Assembly (NCBI GenBank): GCA_022361315.1
Contig: JAKSBB010000638.1
Coordinates: 1 to 9,838, forward strand
Length of the DNA: 9,838 nt
Direction: 5' to 3'
Source of the DNA: Desulfobacterales bacterium
Lineage (GTDB): Bacteria > Desulfobacterota > Desulfobacteria > Desulfobacterales > Desulfobacteraceae
Part shown: positions 6,770 to 9,838 of the stretch, piece by piece
Numbering within the stretch: the first letter of the stretch is position 1
How the letters are laid out: each line of letters opens with the position of its first letter
Position numbers and translations under genes: made by a program
Notes under the pieces: generated by a model
Databases searched by the model: none
What the model saw: only the letters and a program-made list of their open reading frames with translations
Told to the model about the DNA's origin: nothing

Positions 6770-6807
6770 AAGCCCCGGCTGATGATACCATTGGCCGGGG
6801 CTTTTTT
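6770..6807 (+). terminator. Intrinsic terminator
   Basis: AAGCCCCGGC (6770-6779) and GCCGGGGCTT (6794-6803) form a perfect 10-bp GC-rich stem with a 14-nt loop, followed by a T tract running to 6807. This is a classical Rho-independent terminator on the plus strand. It closes the exported-protein transcript and insulates the GlxA-type regulator gene, which must then have its own promoter between about 6808 and 6860. Confidence 0.85.
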
Positions 6808-6880
6808 GTCTGTTTTTGCAGGGTCTTTGTCATTGCGGCCACAGAGGCTTTCTGGAAAGATGTACCCACGGAGGAAAACG

Positions 6881-7861
6881 ATGATAACACGGCATATCGG
6901 ACAGATCATTTATGAAGGTGCACAGATCCTGGACATCACCGGTCCCATGGAGGTGTTCTCCCAGGCGGAACGGCGGCTCCGGAAAGACACCCCGGGGGAA
7001 GCGCCCGCATACGCGCTCCACCTGATCGCCGAATCCCGGGGACCGGTTAGAACCTCCGCCGGAATCAGCCTTGTGGCGGACCACGGATTCGGGGATGAAG
7101 ACCTGCCGGAACTGGACACCCTGCTGGTGGCCGGCGGTGCCGATTCCGACCGGGCAGCCCTGAAACCGGATATTCTGGCCTTCTTAAAATCCCGCGCCCC
7201 CCGTGTCAACCGCCTGGCTTCCGTCTGCACCGGAGCAACGATTCTGGCAGCCTCAGGCATTCTCGACGGCCGTCGTGCCACCACCCACTGGTCCGAAGCA
7301 CAGGATCTTGCGGCAGCCCACCCACAAATTGATGTGGTGCCGGACAGCATCTTCGTAAAGGACGGACCGGTATACACCTCTGCCGGGGTCACCGCCGGTA
7401 TCGACCTGGCCCTGGCAATGGTTCAGGAGGACCACGGCAGGGACCTGTCCCTCTTTATCGCCAAACAACTCGTGGTCTTCATGAAACGCCAGGGCGGACA
7501 ATCCCAGTTCAGCAGCACTCTGGCCCGGCAAACTGCGGCCAAAGGCCGGCTGGGTGAGATTTTGGGCTGGATAGAGAAAAATCCGGCAACGGATCTTTCC
7601 GTGGATGCGCTCTCCTTGCGCTGCGCCATGAGTCAGCGGAACTTTTCCCGGGCCTTCAAGAAAGAAACCGGAATGACACCGGGAAAGTTCGTGGAAAAAA
7701 TGCGGGTGGAACTGGCAGCTCAGCAGATTGAAACCCGGGACACGGGGTTCAAGGAGATTGCCAGGGACAGCGGGTTCAGGGATGAAGAGATGATGCGGCG
7801 GGCCTTCAAGCGGCAGCTGAACGTCCTGCCCCATCTGTACCGGAAGCGGTTCGGCCGGTAG
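6881..7861 (+). CDS. GlxA-family AraC transcriptional regulator with DJ-1/PfpI domain, 326 aa
   Basis: The N-terminal half (about 1-200) is a DJ-1/PfpI glutamine-amidotransferase-like domain: QILDITGPMEVFS (15-27), LLVAGGADS (81-89), the nucleophile-elbow-like SVCTGATILAASGILDGRRATTHW with Cys116, and YTSAGVTAGIDLALAMV (165-181). The C-terminal part (about 222-326) is an AraC-type double helix-turn-helix, with LSLRCAMSQRNFSRAFKKET (244-263) and KEIARDSGFRDEEMMRRAFKR as the two helix sets. GlxA-type regulators use the first domain to sense small ligands, with activity not always retained. The start is fixed by GGAGG 6 nt before ATG 6881; the frame is open further upstream but that part overlaps the exported-protein gene and terminator. 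It is followed after 56 nt by a stand-alone DJ-1/PfpI gene, its likely target. Confidence 0.94.
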   Translation: MITRHIGQIIYEGAQILDITGPMEVFSQAERRLRKDTPGEAPAYALHLIAESRGPVRTSAGISLVADHGFGDEDLPELDTLLVAGGADSDRAALKPDILAFLKSRAPRVNRLASVCTGATILAASGILDGRRATTHWSEAQDLAAAHPQIDVVPDSIFVKDGPVYTSAGVTAGIDLALAMVQEDHGRDLSLFIAKQLVVFMKRQGGQSQFSSTLARQTAAKGRLGEILGWIEKNPATDLSVDALSLRCAMSQRNFSRAFKKETGMTPGKFVEKMRVELAAQQIETRDTGFKEIARDSGFRDEEMMRRAFKRQLNVLPHLYRKRFGR

Positions 7862-7871
7862 GCGGCCTGTC

Positions 7872-7898
7872 CATACACGCCATGATCCATACGGTATG
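7872..7898. promoter_or_regulatory. Candidate operator: three CATAC half-sites
   Basis: CATAC occurs at 7872-7876 and again at 7888-7892, 16 nt apart, and the second copy forms an inverted repeat with GTATG (7894-7898) around one G. The cluster fills the gap between the regulator gene and the DJ-1/PfpI gene and ends just before the AAGGAG ribosome binding site. Direct repeats of this spacing suit AraC-type binding, but the repeats are short and could be chance. Confidence 0.25.
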
Positions 7899-7917
7899 CC
7901 CTCAAAAGGAGACACCC

Positions 7918-8526
7918 ATGACAGAAACCAATGCAACCCCTACCCTTAAAAAAAACCTGGCTATTTTAATCTTCCCGGACGTTGAAGTCCTGGATTTCGC
8001 AGGCCCCTTTGAAGTCTTTTCCGTATTCAACGAATTGAACGAAGATCTGCGGCTCAACGTGTTTACCCTGGGAGAAACCCCGGGAACCCTCAAGGCAAAA
8101 AACGGGCTCCGGGTGGTGCCGGACCATACCATTGAAACGGCACCGCAACCGGATTATCTGGTAATCCCCGGCGGTGTCGGCACCCGGGCCCTTCTGGAAA
8201 ACAACACTGTTCTCACTTGGATCAGCCAGGCAGCCGGCAATTGCGACCACATCATGTCGGTGTGCTCCGGATCTTTGTTGCTGGCAAAACTCGGCCTGTT
8301 GAAAGGGCTGCGTGCCACCACCCACCATGAGATTTTCGAAGAACTGGAAAGTCTGGCCCCGGATGCCGAGGTGGTCCGGTATCAACGGTTTACGGACAAC
8401 GGTAAAATCGTGACGTCGGCCGGGGTGGCGGCGGGCATCGATATGAGTCTTTACATGGTGGGCCTGCTCTACGGCCGGGAACAGGCGGAAACCGTTGCCC
8501 GGTATATTGAATATCCCTTAGCCTGA
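7918..8526 (+). CDS. DJ-1/PfpI family protein, isonitrile-hydratase-like, 202 aa
   Basis: This is a single-domain DJ-1/PfpI protein. Visible motifs are LAILIFPDVEVLDFAGPFEVFS (14-35, with D26), DYLVIPGGVGTR (79-90), the cysteine elbow SVCSGSLLLAKLGLLKGLRATTHH with Cys116, and VTSAGVAAGIDMSLYMVG (165-182). The layout matches the group that includes Pseudomonas isonitrile hydratase and GlxA sensor domains more than the chaperone/deglycase DJ-1 group. Substrate unknown; hydration of an isonitrile or related small molecule is a family-based guess. Start ATG 7918 has AAGGAGA 5 nt upstream; the frame extends to 7882 but without a ribosome binding site. It follows the GlxA-type regulator and overlaps the converging hydrolase gene by 9 bp at its stop. 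Confidence 0.92.
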   Translation: MTETNATPTLKKNLAILIFPDVEVLDFAGPFEVFSVFNELNEDLRLNVFTLGETPGTLKAKNGLRVVPDHTIETAPQPDYLVIPGGVGTRALLENNTVLTWISQAAGNCDHIMSVCSGSLLLAKLGLLKGLRATTHHEIFEELESLAPDAEVVRYQRFTDNGKIVTSAGVAAGIDMSLYMVGLLYGREQAETVARYIEYPLA

Positions 8527-9354
8527 AACAGACCCAGTGAAGGGATTCACCCGGTCCAGCCAGGTGCGGACATGGGCCCGGAACATGCCGGGCTGTTCCA
8601 TATGCAGGAGATGGCCGGCCCGGCTCAGAATCACAAAGTCCCCGTCCGGGAACCTGTGGCGGATCTTCCAGGCATCCTCATACCCCACAGAGACATCATA
8701 CCGGCCCAGCAGCACCAGGGCCGGTCCCGGGTAAACAGGAATATCTGCGGTATCCGGATCCACGGAGAGTTCCGTGTCCCGGATCCGAGTCATCAGCACG
8801 GTGTCGGAAAGCGTCAATGAGGGATGAATCTGCTGTTGATACTTCGCCCATACCTCAGGTGTCTGGATGGTGACAAACTGATCCAGGGCGGCAAATTGCG
8901 CCGGCGTCAGATTATCCACAAAAGCCTGGTCCCGTTCACAGCAGACAAATTCAGGCAGACGGCGGTTCTGACGCCGGAACCGGATCACCGGGCAGAGGAG
9001 CATCACCCCCCGCACCCGCTCCGGCATACGGGCCAGCACCCCGCGCGCCAGATACCCGCCGTAGGAGTATCCGGCCAGGGCAAAAGGCCGGTCGGGCCCG
9101 ATAACGCTGTCGATAAACTGAAAGGTCACCTCCAGCATATCATCCGAACTTATCACCCCATTACCGCTACCGGACTGCCCCATCCCCGGCAGGTCGAAAT
9201 AGATGCGTTCAAATCCCTTCGTTCCCTCACAGGCATCTTCCATCCCGGCTTTGAGGGAACGATTGTCCACCCCGTACCCGTGGATACAGATCAGGGGAAG
9301 CCCTGTACCGTAACGCTCATAATAAACGGATATGTCACTGATGTCTGTAAACAT
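8518..9354 (-). CDS. Alpha/beta hydrolase, 278 aa
   Basis: The fold is clear: LICIHGYGVDNRS (21-33) holds the oxyanion-hole HG, DLPGMGQSG (54-62) follows, the nucleophile elbow is GYSYGG with Ser97, the acid is likely D220 in VLLGRYDVSVGY, and the base is H248 in SRAGHLLHMEQP. A variable cap segment spans about 125-200 and contains a Cys-Cys pair (138-139). Length is usual for soluble esterase, lipase or C-C hydrolase members, and there is no signal peptide. The ATG at 9354 lacks a strong Shine-Dalgarno; a TATAAT hexamer on the same strand at 9428-9423 would give a leader of about 60 nt, but has no good -35. The stop overlaps the DJ-1/PfpI gene tail-to-tail. Substrate cannot be inferred. Confidence 0.92.
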   Translation of the reverse strand: MFTDISDISVYYERYGTGLPLICIHGYGVDNRSLKAGMEDACEGTKGFERIYFDLPGMGQSGSGNGVISSDDMLEVTFQFIDSVIGPDRPFALAGYSYGGYLARGVLARMPERVRGVMLLCPVIRFRRQNRRLPEFVCCERDQAFVDNLTPAQFAALDQFVTIQTPEVWAKYQQQIHPSLTLSDTVLMTRIRDTELSVDPDTADIPVYPGPALVLLGRYDVSVGYEDAWKIRHRFPDGDFVILSRAGHLLHMEQPGMFRAHVRTWLDRVNPFTGSVSG

Positions 9355-9618
9355 GGCGGATCAGATGCCGGTCCTGAAGTCTTTGTCCGATTCGTCCCTG
9401 CACCCCCCAATACGTCATTACAATTATACAGCCCCGTGACGGCGGCCGTGATCTCCCAGGTTTTCATATCTTATAATCGTTATGGCCGTGCAGTACAACC
9501 CCGGAACCGGGATTATCGAATTCAGGGCACAGGTCCAGGGGGCAGGGATCGCATCAAAGTTAATTTTGGTTAGTATAAGTCGATATTGGATTTTTTTAAC
9601 CCATAAAAGAATATATAT
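9355..9618. other. Non-coding stretch upstream of the alpha/beta hydrolase gene
   Basis: No convincing gene is seen here on either strand. The left part probably holds the promoter of the hydrolase gene: TATAAT on the minus strand at 9428-9423, without a good -35. The right part (about 9560-9618) is very AT-rich, unlike the surrounding DNA, and leads into the promoter of the RNA candidate. A short repeat CCCGG-AA-CCGGG near 9500 has a loop too small to fold. Confidence 0.5.
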
Positions 9619-9646
9619 TTGACACAAATGCAGCACCGGCGATAAA
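9619..9646 (+). promoter_or_regulatory. Candidate promoter with perfect -35, upstream of a structured RNA
   Basis: TTGACA (9619-9624) is a perfect -35 and lies in an AT-rich stretch. GATAAA (9641-9646), four of six to the -10, follows after 16 nt; TAAATA at 9643-9648 is the alternative. The start would be near 9653. No plus-strand protein gene begins in the following 190 nt, so the likely product is a short RNA or a long leader. Confidence 0.45.
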
Positions 9647-9652
9647 TAGTCA

Positions 9653-9772
9653 CCATTGCTTTTTTGGATAATGAAGGATGTTGTTTCTCAATAAACAAAC
9701 CCCATCTCCTTGGCAAACATTATCCAGCCGCCTGTCCGTTCCGACCCTGACGGACAGGCGGCATTTCTTTTT
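9653..9772 (+). ncRNA. Candidate small structured RNA of about 120 nt
   Basis: Between the promoter-like site and a strong terminator the sequence can fold into one nested arm. TGGATAATG (9665-9673) pairs with CATTATCCA (9718-9726), 9 bp. Inside it AAGG (9674-9677) pairs with CCTT (9708-9711), ATG (9678-9680) with CAT (9703-9705), and TTGTTT (9681-9686) with AAACAA (9693-9698) around a 6-nt loop. The terminator stem starts at the very next base (9727), so the two arms could stack. A C/T-rich strand with TCTCCTT (9705-9711) is complementary to Shine-Dalgarno sequences. It may be a trans-acting small RNA or a leader/attenuator of a gene beyond the window. It matches no RNA family I recognise. 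The overlap with a possible minus-strand coding end lowers confidence. Confidence 0.4.
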
Positions 9773-9838
9773 CCGGGCCTGCCTGTACCAGTTCACCGGC
9801 CAGCACCCTGACGCTGCCATCCACCATCACCCAGGAAA
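9720..9838 (-). CDS. Probable C-terminal end of a minus-strand gene (38 residues visible)
   Basis: On the minus strand one frame is open from the right edge (first whole codon at 9836) to a TAA at 9720-9722; the other two minus frames hit stops within about 45 nt. The visible peptide begins SWVMVDGSVRVLAGELVQAG and ends in a Gly/Gln/Arg-rich tail that is encoded by the terminator hairpin. The first part looks like genuine protein with a beta-hairpin pattern, but I cannot name the family from so little. If real, the gene's last 13 codons lie opposite the terminator of the RNA candidate. The stretch is short, so chance openness is possible. Confidence 0.45.
   Translation of the reverse strand, partial: SWVMVDGSVRVLAGELVQAGPEKEMPPVRQGRNGQAAG
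9727..9772 (+). terminator. Strong intrinsic terminator with 13-bp stem
   Basis: GCCGCCTGTCCGT (9727-9739) and ACGGACAGGCGGC (9750-9762) are perfect complements around a 10-nt loop, followed on the plus strand by ATTTCTTTTT (9763-9772). On the minus strand no T tract follows, so the orientation is plus. No plus-strand protein gene ends before it, which is why a small RNA is proposed. Confidence 0.7.

Noticed and set aside
6638..6880. Upstream in-frame extension of the GlxA-type regulator to an ATG at 6638
   Set aside because: It overlaps the exported-protein gene in another frame and passes through the strong terminator at 6770-6807. ATG 6881 has a clear GGAGG, and the family alignment begins there.
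9423..9428. Perfect TATAAT on the minus strand as a firm promoter for the alpha/beta hydrolase
   Set aside because: No acceptable -35 lies 15-19 nt upstream, so it is mentioned only as a possibility in the intergenic entry.
8824..9573. 249-codon open frame on the plus strand opposite the alpha/beta hydrolase
   Set aside because: The opposite strand carries a complete catalytic triad and fold motifs. The plus-strand translation has no recognisable motif and is Pro/His/Arg-rich, as expected of a shadow.
9671..9694. Seven-codon open frame inside the RNA candidate as a leader peptide
   Set aside because: No ribosome binding site precedes it, it has no run of a single regulatory amino acid, and its bases are all used in the predicted stem.
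1..9838. Mobile elements, CRISPR arrays, tRNA or rRNA genes
   Set aside because: I saw no transposase or integrase motifs, no regularly spaced repeats and no tRNA-like cloverleaf with a CCA end.

Overview
The window looks like chromosomal DNA from a mid-to-high-GC Gram-negative bacterium. My best guess is an anaerobe of the Desulfobacterota (Desulfobacter/Desulfobacula-like). This rests on three things: a lipoprotein with a lipobox and an SPase I-type secretory protein, an XdhC-type molybdenum-hydroxylase maturation factor, and a PAS protein ending in a cysteine-rich module that I associate from memory with sensory proteins of that group. The taxonomic call is inference, not proof. I see no transposase, integrase, tRNA, rRNA or CRISPR array.

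Layout. (1) Positions 1-872, minus strand: the first 290 codons of an unrecognised protein that runs off the left edge. (2) Positions 1082-4199, minus strand: a tight co-directional run, in transcription order a PAS/coiled-coil/Cys-rich sensory protein, an ElaA-type GNAT acetyltransferase, the ribosome-rescue hydrolase ArfB, an Old Yellow Enzyme-family flavin oxidoreductase and a small lipoprotein. Gaps are 19, 79, 24 and 47 nt, and a candidate promoter lies at 4268-4296. (3) Positions 4340-6103, plus strand, divergent: an XdhC-family protein followed after 9 nt by a metal-dependent cyclase/kynurenine-formamidase-like hydrolase. (4) Positions 6220-6714, plus strand: a small exported protein with its own candidate promoter and a strong intrinsic terminator at 6770-6807. 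(5) Positions 6881-8526, plus strand: a GlxA-type AraC regulator with an N-terminal DJ-1/PfpI domain, then a stand-alone DJ-1/PfpI protein related to isonitrile hydratase. (6) Positions 8518-9354, minus strand: an alpha/beta hydrolase whose stop overlaps the preceding gene tail-to-tail by 9 bp. (7) Positions 9355-9838: a mostly non-coding stretch with a candidate small structured RNA (good -35, nested stems, 13-bp terminator hairpin and T tract), then the probable C-terminus of another minus-strand gene at the right edge.

How the genes may work together. The minus-strand cluster joins a sensory protein, a stress-type acetyltransferase, ribosome rescue and an ene-reductase, which could suit a stress-response operon (inference). 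The XdhC/cyclase pair suggests maturation of a molybdenum hydroxylase and a hydrolytic step of heterocycle or amide catabolism, but no molybdenum hydroxylase is present here. The GlxA regulator and the adjacent DJ-1/PfpI protein share the same fold and cysteine-elbow motif, so they are a plausible regulator/enzyme pair for one small ligand. The most interesting unexplained signal is the structured RNA candidate at about 9653-9772.
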